Origin: CAXMNX01 sp964194845
GTDB taxonomy: Bacteria > Pseudomonadota > Alphaproteobacteria > Rhodobacterales > Rhodobacteraceae
NCBI GenBank assembly: GCA_964194845.1
Contig: CAXMNX010000048.1
Span: 1-55,228 of the forward strand
Length of the DNA: 55,228 bases
Direction: 5' to 3'
Made by a program: the position numbers and the translations under genes. Below are positions 8,303-16,221 of this stretch, in pieces; position 1 is the stretch's first letter, and each line of letters opens with the position of its first letter. The notes beneath the pieces are model-generated. The model was not told the DNA's origin. It made no database searches and saw only the letters and a list, made by a program, of their open reading frames with translations.

Positions 8303-9169
8303 ATGAAACCTCTAGTAACCGCATTCTTTGACGAAGTAACGAACACGATTTGCTACATTGTGGTTGACCCCGCAGGCGCGTCGGCTGCGGTCATCGACAG
8401 CGTTTTGGACTTTGACTATGCGTCCGGGCAGACCGACACGCGCGCCGCCGACAAAATCATTGATTATATTTCACGCGAGGGCCTGAAGCTCGTCTGGATA
8501 CTCGAAATCCACGTTCACGCCGATCACCTTTCTGCCGCGCCCTATTTGCAGGAAAAGCTGGGTGGCAAGATCGGCATCGGGAAGAATATCACAATAATTC
8601 AAGACACTTTCGGCAAGGTCTTCAACGAAGGCACCGAGTTTCAGCGCGACGGCAGCCAGTTCGACGCGCTTTTCGAAGACGGTGACAGCTTTCACATCGG
8701 CCAAATTCGCGGTGACGTGATGCACACGCCCGGCCACACGCCTGCCTGCATGACCTATGTCATCGGTGATGCTGCATTTGTCGGCGACACGCTTTTCATG
8801 CCCGATTTCGGCACCGCGCGCTGTGATTTCCCCGGCGGGTCGGCGGACACGATGTTCGACAGCGTTCAGCGGATTCTCGCTCTGCCCGATGACACACGCA
8901 TATTCGTCGGCCACGACTACAAAGCCCCGGGCCGCGACGAGTTTGCCTGGGAATCAACCGTTGGCGAGCAAAAGGCGAAGAATGTCCACGTCGGCGGCGG
9001 CACCGCGCGCGAGGCTTTCGTCGAAATGCGCGAGACGCGTGACGCGACACTGGATATGCCCAAGCTGATCATTCCATCGCTGCAAGTGAATATGCGTGCC
9101 GGAAATATGCCGGAGCCCGACGACCAGGGCGATGTGTTTCTGAAAGTGCCTGTGAACAAGCTCAAATAA
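8303..9169 (+). CDS. Persulfide dioxygenase-like MBL-fold hydrolase (Blh/ETHE1 type)
   Basis: This 288-residue metallo-beta-lactamase-fold protein belongs to the group around ETHE1 and Blh that oxidises glutathione persulfide to sulfite in sulfide detoxification. The metal motif HVHADH is at residues 70-75 and HTPGHTP includes His145; FVGDTLFMPDFGTARCDFPGG carries the bridging Asp and the conserved FGTARCDFPGG stretch, and GHDY the last His. The ATG at 8303 follows AAAGGA. It is the first gene of a three-gene run with the two half-transporters and is probably controlled by the divergent ArsR-type repressor. Confidence 0.88.
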   Translation: MKPLVTAFFDEVTNTICYIVVDPAGASAAVIDSVLDFDYASGQTDTRAADKIIDYISREGLKLVWILEIHVHADHLSAAPYLQEKLGGKIGIGKNITIIQDTFGKVFNEGTEFQRDGSQFDALFEDGDSFHIGQIRGDVMHTPGHTPACMTYVIGDAAFVGDTLFMPDFGTARCDFPGGSADTMFDSVQRILALPDDTRIFVGHDYKAPGRDEFAWESTVGEQKAKNVHVGGGTAREAFVEMRETRDATLDMPKLIIPSLQVNMRAGNMPEPDDQGDVFLKVPVNKLK

Positions 9170-9182
9170 AGGAATTTCATTA

Positions 9183-9608
9183 ATGCAGATCGCCTGGATA
9201 TGGGGCCTTGCCGGTGGTCTTTTGATTGGCCTCGCGGCGACACTTTATCTACTGGTCAATGGCCGGATTATGGGGGCTTCGGGCATTGTCGGGGGTCTGA
9301 TCGACGGCAGTGCGCGAAGCGTGGCACCAGAACGGCTGGCGTTCCTGGCCGGGCTGATCGCAGTGCCGGGCACGTTTGTTGCCATCAACGGCGGTGCGTC
9401 AACGCAGATCACCGAGAATCTGGGCATGGTGATCCTCGCCGGTCTTCTGGTGGGCGTGGGCACGCGCCTGGCAAACGGTTGCACGTCGGGCCACGGGGTC
9501 TGCGGAATATCTCGCCTCAGTCCACGCGGCCTTATCGCGACATTTCTCTATATCTTTGCCGGTGCGGTGGCCGTTGTCGCATTGCGCCTGATCGTGGGGG
9601 CGGGCTGA
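9183..9608 (+). CDS. YeeE/YedE-family sulfur transporter half (PmpA-like)
   Basis: This 141-residue protein with about four membrane helices is one half of a YeeE/YedE (DUF395) transporter. The diagnostic motif NGCTSGHGVCG lies near residue 100; in YeeE-type proteins such cysteines handle thiosulfate or related sulfane sulfur. It follows the dioxygenase gene by 13 bases, and its stop overlaps the next start by one base (TGATG). BigR operons commonly carry this pair. The substrate is inferred. Confidence 0.88.
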   Translation: MQIAWIWGLAGGLLIGLAATLYLLVNGRIMGASGIVGGLIDGSARSVAPERLAFLAGLIAVPGTFVAINGGASTQITENLGMVILAGLLVGVGTRLANGCTSGHGVCGISRLSPRGLIATFLYIFAGAVAVVALRLIVGAG

Positions 9609-10054
9609 TGCGCAATGTGACTGCATTCATCGCGGGCGGCCTCTTTGGCATCGGACTTTTAATGTCAGGCATGACCGACACGGGCAAAGTGATCGGCTGG
9701 CTTGATTTCTTCGGCAATTGGGACCCTACCCTTGCCTTTGTCATCGGCGGGGCGATCGTGCCGATGTTTTTCGCCTGGCGCTTTGCGGCGCGGCGTCAGG
9801 TGCCGACGCTTGGCGGGGTCTTTCCGACCGCACCCGAGCCGCGGCTAGATCCCGCGTTGATCGTTGGATCGCTGATGTTTGGCGCTGGCTGGGGGCTTGT
9901 CGGCCTCTGCCCCGGCCCGGCACTTGCCTCGATAACCTGGGGCGGATTGTCAGGTGCTGTTTTCCTGGGCGCGATGGCGCTTGGAATGCTTTCGACGCCC
10001 CACATTCGGCGTGGCCTTGGCGACCGACTGAGCGCGACGTCCTCACCCACCTGA
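9608..10054 (+). CDS. YeeE/YedE-family sulfur transporter half (PmpB-like)
   Basis: This 148-residue membrane protein is the second half of the split YeeE/YedE transporter. It has four hydrophobic segments, an N-terminal GGLFGIGLLMSGM and the motif GLCPGPAL near residue 100, matching the single-cysteine second repeat of the family. The ATG at 9608 shares a base with the preceding stop, so the two halves are translationally coupled. The longer frame from 9200 overlaps the first half in another phase and is not real in that part. Likely imports a sulfur species for, or in parallel with, the dioxygenase. Confidence 0.87.
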   Translation: MRNVTAFIAGGLFGIGLLMSGMTDTGKVIGWLDFFGNWDPTLAFVIGGAIVPMFFAWRFAARRQVPTLGGVFPTAPEPRLDPALIVGSLMFGAGWGLVGLCPGPALASITWGGLSGAVFLGAMALGMLSTPHIRRGLGDRLSATSSPT

Positions 10055-10105
10055 CCCGGCCTGCGGCGAATTTCCAGAACCGCGTTGTTCGACGCTGAAA
10101 GTGCC

Positions 10106-11167
10106 TCAGGCCCCTGCCGGTTCGGGATCAGGCAATTCAGACAATGGCGCAGGTGGTTTCAGGCTGTCATCGCCCGATGTTGCGGCGTCTGCGTCCAGTC
10201 CGGCACCCATTTGCGGGACCACTGCCGCGCCGCCGTGAGCCAGGGTGCCCGGCCCTGTCTGGAATGCCCCGGTGTTCGGGCCGGGAAGCGCCTGCTGTGG
10301 ATTTTCCGTCCCCGCCGGTCGAACCGCGCGATTTCCGCCGATCTGGCCGAGCCGCGCCGTGGTCACAAGCGTTCCATTACCGGTTTCAAGCCGGACCGAT
10401 TGCAATTGTTCGCTCAGCACAGGAAAGACATCACCTGCGTTCAACGACATCACCTCGTCAAGCGATCGGGATGTGCGCGCCAATACTGCCGTCATCTCGA
10501 CCGGGGCATCCAAAAGATGTGGCCTCAGCTGGTGACCAAGCGTGCTGCCAAACGTATCGTCCTGGGATGCCGTAGATACGGGGGCGTAAAACGTCAGCGT
10601 TCCAGCTTTGATGTCCCCGCCCAGCGCCATAGTCACCGACATCGACCCGTATTGCCCCGGATCCAGCGTCAGGTCGATCGCGCGCAGGTCGAGCAATCCG
10701 TCAACGCGCGCATATCCATTGGTCAAAAGTTCCGGGGTCAATCCCTGCTCCTTTGCAGCGGATGCCGCATCCGACAACCATCGGTCCAGAATGTCGCCGA
10801 CCACAGTGGCATCCGTTCTGGTCGCCGAACGCTCGTTCGGGGGCGCATCTGTCACTTTCCCAAGCGTCTGAATTTCAATCAGCGCGGACAAAAGCGGCGG
10901 ATCGACAACAACAAGCCCGGTGTTTGAACCCGCACGGGTCATCCGGCAGATCAGGTCATTTTCCTTAAGCGCCGTAACGACCGCAGCCTGATCCAGTTGT
11001 CCGAAACCAACCGATCGAATATCCACCTGAAGCTCAAGAAGCTGATCCGCGGAACGCGGAAACACCACGCCCAGCAATTTTTCGATCGCCCCTGCACCTG
11101 CCGCTTTTATCGGCCGCGGCGGCGCCATGCGTCTTTTCAAAAGCGGCTCTTTGGCTGCATCCGCCAT
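10106..11167 (-). CDS. FliM/FliN-family protein with C-terminal SpoA domain
   Basis: This 353-residue protein resembles the flagellar switch protein FliM. About residues 75-130 contain the middle-domain-like GLVVVDPPLLSALIEIQTLG, and about 225-290 a SpoA (FliM/FliN C-terminal) domain: LLDAPVEMTAVLARTSRSLD followed by DVFPVLSEQLQSVRLETG. The last 60 residues are a Pro/Ala/Gly-rich tail. The N-terminal LSQxEIDALL peptide with which FliM binds CheY is not visible. The ATG at 11167 follows AAGGA. It is the last gene of a leftward run with a histidine kinase, a 2-TM protein and a CheY-like receiver, and no other flagellar gene is near. It may be a true motor protein or a relative used in another switch complex. 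Confidence 0.78.
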   Translation of the reverse strand: MADAAKEPLLKRRMAPPRPIKAAGAGAIEKLLGVVFPRSADQLLELQVDIRSVGFGQLDQAAVVTALKENDLICRMTRAGSNTGLVVVDPPLLSALIEIQTLGKVTDAPPNERSATRTDATVVGDILDRWLSDAASAAKEQGLTPELLTNGYARVDGLLDLRAIDLTLDPGQYGSMSVTMALGGDIKAGTLTFYAPVSTASQDDTFGSTLGHQLRPHLLDAPVEMTAVLARTSRSLDEVMSLNAGDVFPVLSEQLQSVRLETGNGTLVTTARLGQIGGNRAVRPAGTENPQQALPGPNTGAFQTGPGTLAHGGAAVVPQMGAGLDADAATSGDDSLKPPAPLSELPDPEPAGA

Positions 11168-11235
11168 AAACGTATCCTTGGATCGGACTACCAAGGCGAC
11201 ACTTTCAAAAATTGGTTACCGTTTCGTTGCAGGCC

Positions 11236-13926
11236 TCAAGCCGCCTGAGTTTGTTTTTCCGGCAGAATAACCCGAAATGCAGCCCCGCCCTGACCGGGAA
11301 GATACACGATGCTTCCGCCAAGCCTTGTCATAACTTCGCGGCATATCGCCAGACCCAGGCCCGCTCCGCCTGCGGCATGTTCGTCGGAAACGCGCGCGAA
11401 CTTCTCGAATATCACATTCTGCGCGGCCTCCGGGATACCGGGTCCGTTGTCCGAGAAGTCGACGCATCTGCGCCCGCCAACTTCGTGGACCGTGACGATC
11501 AGCTCGGGCGCTTCGGCCTCGCAATATTTTTGCGCATTGGCGATCAGATTGATAAAAACCTGCGCTAACCGGTCACCATCGGTAAAAAGCAACTGCTCTT
11601 CGCCCGCGCCGCTACGGCTAATCTTCAAAGCGCCTTCTTTTGCAATAAGTTCGGTGGCTGCAACCGCCCGGTCGAGTATTTTTCCAAGCGTTTCTTCACG
11701 CTCGTTCAACGTGACCTGACCGTTTTCCAGCACGCTCAGGTCAAGAAGATCATCCAGAAGCCGCGTCAGACGGATGGTTTCGTCCTGGATAATCTGGCTG
11801 TATCGCTGCCGGTCGTCGCCGGACATTTGCTCGCCACCCATCAGGATCTCGCTGAACGACCGGATCGAGGTCATCGGCGTGCGAAGCTCGTGGCTGATCT
11901 GACTGAGAAACCCGTCTTTCTGAACACTTAGCGCCATCAGCTTTTCGTTGGCCTCGCGCAATTGACGCGCCGTTCGCTCCAACTCCACCGACTTATCTTC
12001 CAGCTGGCTGGAATATTCGAGGATCTGTTGCGCCTCGTCGGCGACCGCCATCAGATCGTCGACCGAGACCGCAGCGCCGCCGGTGATCTGAGCCAGCATC
12101 GCATGTGCGGTCGCGGCACCAACCGACCCCGCCAGTTCGCGTTCGAGGCGCTCAAGAAACGCCGGTGTCACATCCGGCAGATACCCCTGCTTGCCCTGGC
12201 TGGTTGCTTCGCCCACGAACAAAGTCTGCGCCTCGGCAGCCCCGATTATACGCTGCGCCGTCATCAAAAGGTCTTCGGCTTCGGCACCACCGCCCGTCCA
12301 GCCACGCACGCTTCCCGAATAACGGAATATGTTCATGAAAGTCGCACCCTGCAGCCGTTCCAAGGGATTAGGGAAGCTCAGAAATGACCCAAGAAGAAAC
12401 GCAAAAGTATTCAAAAGCATCGACCAAAATACCGAGTGAACAAGCGGATCAATTCCGCCAATGCCCAAAAGCGCCTGAGGTCTCAGAAACCAAAGGCCGA
12501 ACGGCCCGTCGTTGAAGACCGATGCCGACAGCATCGCGCCCTCGCCGAAACTGGGTAAAAACGACGTCCAGAGCCACACAACCAGACCTGTCGACACGCC
12601 TGCCACCGCACCAATGCGCGTCGCACCGCGCCAGAAAATCCCGCCGATTAACGCAGGCAGAACCTGGCTGACGCCAACGAAGGCAACAAGGCCGATAGCC
12701 GCCAAAGCGCCACCGCCGCCGGACAAGCGATAGTATATATAGCCAAGCAACAGAACGCCGATGATCGACAAACGCCGCGACAGGATGATCACATCGCGCA
12801 CATCACCTGAAACCGTCGCACCGCCCTGTCTGGCGTTCAGCCAGATCGGCGTGAAGATGTGGTTTGACACCATTGTGGCCAAAGCAATCGAAGCCACGAT
12901 CACCATGGATGTCGCCGACGAAAAACCGCCCAGAAAGGCAAATGTCGCAAGCGCTCCCTGATCAAACTCAAGCGGCAGGGTCAAAACAAACAGATCCGGG
13001 TTCGATCCATCGGGCAGTATAGACAATCCGGTCACCGCAATCGGCACCACGAACAGGCTCATCAGTAGAAGATAAAGCGGAAACGCCCAACTGGCCGTCG
13101 CCAAATGCCGCTCGTCCGAATTTTCAACGACGATGACCTGGAACATCCGCGGCAGGCACACAAATGCGGCAGCGGCCAGGAAAATCAGCGTGACCCAACG
13201 ATCCGGTTGCAGATCCCAGACGTCAATCGGCGACGCCTCGATCCTGGCCATCATATCTGCCGGCCCGCCCGCGACCGAAAAAACCACGAACAAACCGACC
13301 GCAAGCAGTGCGAAAAGTTTGACAATGGCCTCGACCGCGATTGCCATGACGATGCCGTGGTGACGTTCGTCCACGTCCAGGTTTCGGGTGCCGAATATAA
13401 TCGTGAATACCGCCAGACCAACCGCTACCCACAACGCAATCGAAGATTCATTCGCGATTGAAGAAGCGTCGGAATTTTCGGGAAAAAATACGAGAAAACT
13501 GGTGGTTACAGATTGAAGTTGAAGCGCTATGTAGGGCGTCGTCCCAACCACGGCCAGAACCGTGACCAACACGCCCAGCAAGTTTGATTTGCCGTATCGC
13601 GACGAGATCAGGTCGGCAATCGAGGTGATCCTTTGGGTGCGACCGATCCGGACCAATCGCCTGAGGAACGCCCACCAGCCAATCATGACCAGCGTTGGCC
13701 CCAGGTAAATCGTGACGAACTCAAGGCCTGATCGCGCCGCATAGCCGACCGCGCCGTAGAACGTCCAGGCGGTGCAGTAGATCGAAAGCGACAGCGTATA
13801 AACCAGCGGCGAACGCAACCAGCCCGCCTGACCGCGTTCGGCCCGCTTTTCGGCCCAGAACGCCACCGCAAAAAGCAAACCCACATAGAGGATCGAAATT
13901 GCCACCAATCCGTTGAAAGACAGCAT
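11236..13926 (-). CDS. Sodium:solute symporter-type sensor histidine kinase (SSF-STAC-HK)
   Basis: This 896-residue membrane histidine kinase is related to CbrA/CrbS. Residues about 1-540 are a sodium:solute symporter (SSF) domain with some 13 helices. Residues about 560-650 match a STAC linker (LERELAGSVGAATAHAML), followed by a coiled coil. HisKA has FLSQISHELRTP with phospho-acceptor near His679, and the ATPase domain has NLIANAQKYC, DNGPGIP and GAGLGLAIC. There is no PAS domain and no fused receiver. The start ATG at 13926 overlaps the region of a ribosome binding site AGAGGAA just at the end of the preceding 2-TM gene. In gamma-proteobacteria such kinases sense or follow transport of histidine or acetate-like compounds and control catabolic genes including acs. 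Confidence 0.92.
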   Translation of the reverse strand: MLSFNGLVAISILYVGLLFAVAFWAEKRAERGQAGWLRSPLVYTLSLSIYCTAWTFYGAVGYAARSGLEFVTIYLGPTLVMIGWWAFLRRLVRIGRTQRITSIADLISSRYGKSNLLGVLVTVLAVVGTTPYIALQLQSVTTSFLVFFPENSDASSIANESSIALWVAVGLAVFTIIFGTRNLDVDERHHGIVMAIAVEAIVKLFALLAVGLFVVFSVAGGPADMMARIEASPIDVWDLQPDRWVTLIFLAAAAFVCLPRMFQVIVVENSDERHLATASWAFPLYLLLMSLFVVPIAVTGLSILPDGSNPDLFVLTLPLEFDQGALATFAFLGGFSSATSMVIVASIALATMVSNHIFTPIWLNARQGGATVSGDVRDVIILSRRLSIIGVLLLGYIYYRLSGGGGALAAIGLVAFVGVSQVLPALIGGIFWRGATRIGAVAGVSTGLVVWLWTSFLPSFGEGAMLSASVFNDGPFGLWFLRPQALLGIGGIDPLVHSVFWSMLLNTFAFLLGSFLSFPNPLERLQGATFMNIFRYSGSVRGWTGGGAEAEDLLMTAQRIIGAAEAQTLFVGEATSQGKQGYLPDVTPAFLERLERELAGSVGAATAHAMLAQITGGAAVSVDDLMAVADEAQQILEYSSQLEDKSVELERTARQLREANEKLMALSVQKDGFLSQISHELRTPMTSIRSFSEILMGGEQMSGDDRQRYSQIIQDETIRLTRLLDDLLDLSVLENGQVTLNEREETLGKILDRAVAATELIAKEGALKISRSGAGEEQLLFTDGDRLAQVFINLIANAQKYCEAEAPELIVTVHEVGGRRCVDFSDNGPGIPEAAQNVIFEKFARVSDEHAAGGAGLGLAICREVMTRLGGSIVYLPGQGGAAFRVILPEKQTQAA

Positions 13927-13930
13927 CCGA

Positions 13931-14212
13931 CTATTCCTCTGACTGCTCGGCCGCCGCCGGAGCGTCTGGGTCGTCGGTATCGGAAATGCGTTGCGCCAGT
14001 CGGCGCGAAATCATCGCGACAAGAGCGATCAGGATCGCCCAAACCGAGAATATGTACAGCAACCCGCCACTTGTCCGGGCCGCACCACCCCAAAGAATTG
14101 GCATCAACAGTAAAATGGCGCCAATAACCGGGATCAGTTTCGCCGCGTCGCCCAACCTGCGCCTGCGGTAGCTTTGGCGTGCCAGAAAAATCGGTTCGCG
14201 GGCGTCGTTCAC
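13931..14212 (-). CDS. Small two-helix membrane protein upstream of SSF kinase
   Basis: This 93-residue protein has a basic N-terminus (RQSYRRRRLGDAAK), two membrane helices (about 27-45 and 49-69) and an acidic tail (DTDDPDAPAAAEQSEE). It starts with GTG at 14212, whose bases overlap the stop of the receiver gene (GTGA), and ends four bases before the kinase ATG, so all three are translationally coupled. Small 2-TM proteins (DUF485/DUF4212 type) commonly sit directly upstream of SSF acetate or carboxylate symporters such as ActP and act as accessory subunits. The same role here for the kinase's transporter part is an inference from size and position; the sequence itself does not show a recognised domain. 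Confidence 0.75.
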   Translation of the reverse strand: MNDAREPIFLARQSYRRRRLGDAAKLIPVIGAILLLMPILWGGAARTSGGLLYIFSVWAILIALVAMISRRLAQRISDTDDPDAPAAAEQSEE

Positions 14213-14577
14213 TGTTTCACCAACTCGCGCACTTTCTTAAGAACCTCGAGGTTCGAAAACGGCTTGGTCATAAAATGACTTGCACCGAGCTTTTCCGCCA
14301 ACTCGCGATCCTTTTTCTGGCCGCGCGCGGTTAACATCAGAACCGGAAGGTCTTGATACGCGGGATCGCTGCGCAGGTCGTTCAATATGTCATACCCTGA
14401 CCGGTTCGGCAGCATCACATCCAGCACAATCATATCGGGCGAGCGCGCGCGAATTGCCTCCATGGCAGTCGAGCCATCGGAATGGGTGTCCACCCGCCAG
14501 CCGTCGCGCGACAGGATGAACCGGATGGCTTCAATGATATTAGGCTCATCCTCTATCAGAAGAACATGACGGCCCAT
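14209..14577 (-). CDS. Single-domain CheY-like response regulator
   Basis: This 122-residue protein is a receiver domain only. Visible are the acidic pair in LLIEDEPN (residues 10-11), phospho-acceptor Asp53 in VLDVMLPNRSG, the switch Thr in VLMLTARG, and the conserved Lys in FMTKPFS. There is no DNA-binding output, unlike CbrB or CrbR which pair with related kinases. The ATG at 14577 has AGGGAG at good spacing; the GTG at 14586 would overlap that site. It is first in the operon with the SSF kinase and the FliM-like protein, so phosphorylation by that kinase is likely. Confidence 0.92.
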   Translation of the reverse strand: MGRHVLLIEDEPNIIEAIRFILSRDGWRVDTHSDGSTAMEAIRARSPDMIVLDVMLPNRSGYDILNDLRSDPAYQDLPVLMLTARGQKKDRELAEKLGASHFMTKPFSNLEVLKKVRELVKQ

Positions 14578-14624
14578 GGCTGACACTCCCTGAAGTCAGT
14601 CCCGGTAAAAGCTTTCCGACTATT

Positions 14625-14641
14625 GCCGAAGGGCCTTCGGC
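14625..14641. terminator. Hairpin downstream of the ScfR-type regulator gene
   Basis: A 7-base perfect stem GCCGAAG/CTTCGGC with a 3-base loop lies between the stop of the regulator gene (14663) and the start of the receiver gene. No U-run follows on the minus strand, so its terminator role is weakly supported; it may limit read-through. Confidence 0.3.
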
Positions 14642-14662
14642 TGTCAAAAGATCATACCCGAT

Positions 14663-15991
14663 CTAGGCCGGAAGTGCTTCGTCGGAAAAGCCAAGTATCG
14701 AAGGCGCGCGGCGCGCCGGGCAATCGCCTTGCGAACAAATGCGGCAGGATGAACCGATGGCGCGCGCACGCGTCGCTTCGGCATCGCCTGGAAGCTTTGG
14801 CATCAACAGCATTGTCGCCTCGACCACCGGTGGGCCGTCATAACCGCCGGGGTAGGCCGTCGTCGAGATCGCAAAGGCCGTGAAATGGCTTTCATCCCGA
14901 CCCCGCAGAAAAACATCCTCGACAATCGGTGTCGTCGGGCTTCGCAGGGCCTGAAACAGCGGCCACAAAGCGCAGGCGGCACCGTATCGCGGCGGCTCGA
15001 ACCCGCGCACAGGCTTGCGAAATGTCAGCGTGCCGGATCCGTCGCAAATCACCAGACCCGGTGACAGCCCGCCAACGAAGCAATCAACCGGCAGTGTCGC
15101 CATGCGTCGCAGCACCAACGGCAAATCCAGCGAAAGTTCAGATGCGATGCGGCGCGGATCGGTCCCACCCGACGCCAGAATGGCCGAAAGTTTGGCTTCC
15201 GGCAGCGCATTTGCGTCCCGCGCATAGCTTTCCGCATAGCCAAGCGCCAGTTCCTGCGCCGGTTCGGTGGCAAATTTCACGGCTGACACCACATCTTCCG
15301 ATGACAGCGCGGCATCGCGTTCCAGCCCGCCAATCCGCCACCCCATGTCGGCCAGCCATGTCTCGACTTCATCCTGCGGAAGCATATGCGTCTGATCGAC
15401 ATCCGCGCCCGCATCAAGATATGAAACCAACCCCTCGGCGGCCTCGGCCAACCGCTGGCTGTCTTCGTACAGATTGCGGTGAAAGCGCGCCTGCCATTCG
15501 GGTTCGATCGGCTCGCCGGACGCCAGAATGCCGCTTGTTGAGCGGATCGCCGTGACCGCCGACAGAACATTGTGAAGCGATGCGGAAAGATATGGATCGT
15601 GGGTCAGTCGGTCGTTCAGTGTCTCGACCGTCGTTTCGAGCCGCAGAAGGCGATTTTGCTGTTGCTCGATGACCCGCGCCCAGCCGGGGAACCGCCCCGC
15701 AAGCTCCTCGCTCCGCTCCACGTCACTATCAAAACCCGGAACACTGCTGGCGGCTGTTTCAAGCGCCAGCGTCAACGCGGCCTCGGCACCCTCGCTGATC
15801 GTTGCCGGATCAACTTTTAACTCGGCCGCAATCCGGTTCAAAAGCGCGCCACCAATGTTGCGGCGATTGTGTTCAATCAAATTCAGATAGCTTGGCGAAA
15901 TTCCGCAAGCGCGCGCTAGTGCTGCCTGCCGCAGCCCTCGATCCGTCCGCAACCGCCGAATTCGCGACCCTGTCAGTGCGCGTCTGGGCAT
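14663..15991 (-). CDS. Short-chain fatty acyl-CoA regulator family protein (ScfR; XRE + DUF2083)
   Basis: This 442-residue transcription factor belongs to the RamB/MccR/PccR (ScfR) family that controls acetate and propionate metabolism and is thought to sense short-chain acyl-CoA. Residues about 5-62 are an XRE helix-turn-helix (LRQAALARACGISPSYLNLI), the middle part is a ligand-binding-like helical region, and the C-terminus has the family's metal-like cysteine motif CRICSQGDCPARR. The ATG at 15991 follows GGAGG. It is divergent from the ABC transporter and acetyl-CoA synthetase genes across a 230-base AT-rich region, so these are its likely targets. Whether it activates or represses cannot be told. 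Confidence 0.88.
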   Translation of the reverse strand: MPRRALTGSRIRRLRTDRGLRQAALARACGISPSYLNLIEHNRRNIGGALLNRIAAELKVDPATISEGAEAALTLALETAASSVPGFDSDVERSEELAGRFPGWARVIEQQQNRLLRLETTVETLNDRLTHDPYLSASLHNVLSAVTAIRSTSGILASGEPIEPEWQARFHRNLYEDSQRLAEAAEGLVSYLDAGADVDQTHMLPQDEVETWLADMGWRIGGLERDAALSSEDVVSAVKFATEPAQELALGYAESYARDANALPEAKLSAILASGGTDPRRIASELSLDLPLVLRRMATLPVDCFVGGLSPGLVICDGSGTLTFRKPVRGFEPPRYGAACALWPLFQALRSPTTPIVEDVFLRGRDESHFTAFAISTTAYPGGYDGPPVVEATMLLMPKLPGDAEATRARAIGSSCRICSQGDCPARRAPSILGFSDEALPA

Positions 15992-16035
15992 GGGAAAACC
16001 TCCGCAACTTCAATGGCATTCTGTGGGTGCGAGAA

Positions 16036-16079
16036 AAAAATTTACAACATCATCTACCAACTTGTCGAAAAATTTACAA
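16036..16079. promoter_or_regulatory. Direct repeat AAAAATTTACAA x2, candidate ScfR operator
   Basis: The 12-base word AAAAATTTACAA occurs at 16036-16047 and again, identical, at 16068-16079. Start-to-start distance is 32 bases, about three helical turns, so both copies face the same side of the DNA. They lie in the AT-rich region between the ScfR-type regulator and the transporter operon. RamB/PccR-type regulators recognise TTTGCAAA-like elements, as I recall; TTTACAA is similar. Binding is inferred. Confidence 0.45.
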
Positions 16080-16221
16080 AAAAAATATTATATGAGCTCG
16101 CCTTAGTGGCAATTTTTCCAAAATCACAGGATAACGTGATCGCCCTGTTAAGGGCCCGGCGGCCTATCAATAGGTTCGTGGCACCTGCCACATGCCGGAA
16201 GTTCCAAACGGGAGGACTTTG

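Noticed and set aside
9200..9607. Extension of the second YeeE-half reading frame into the first half
   Set aside because: The N-terminal part has no protein-like character; the coupled ATG at 9608 explains the gene.
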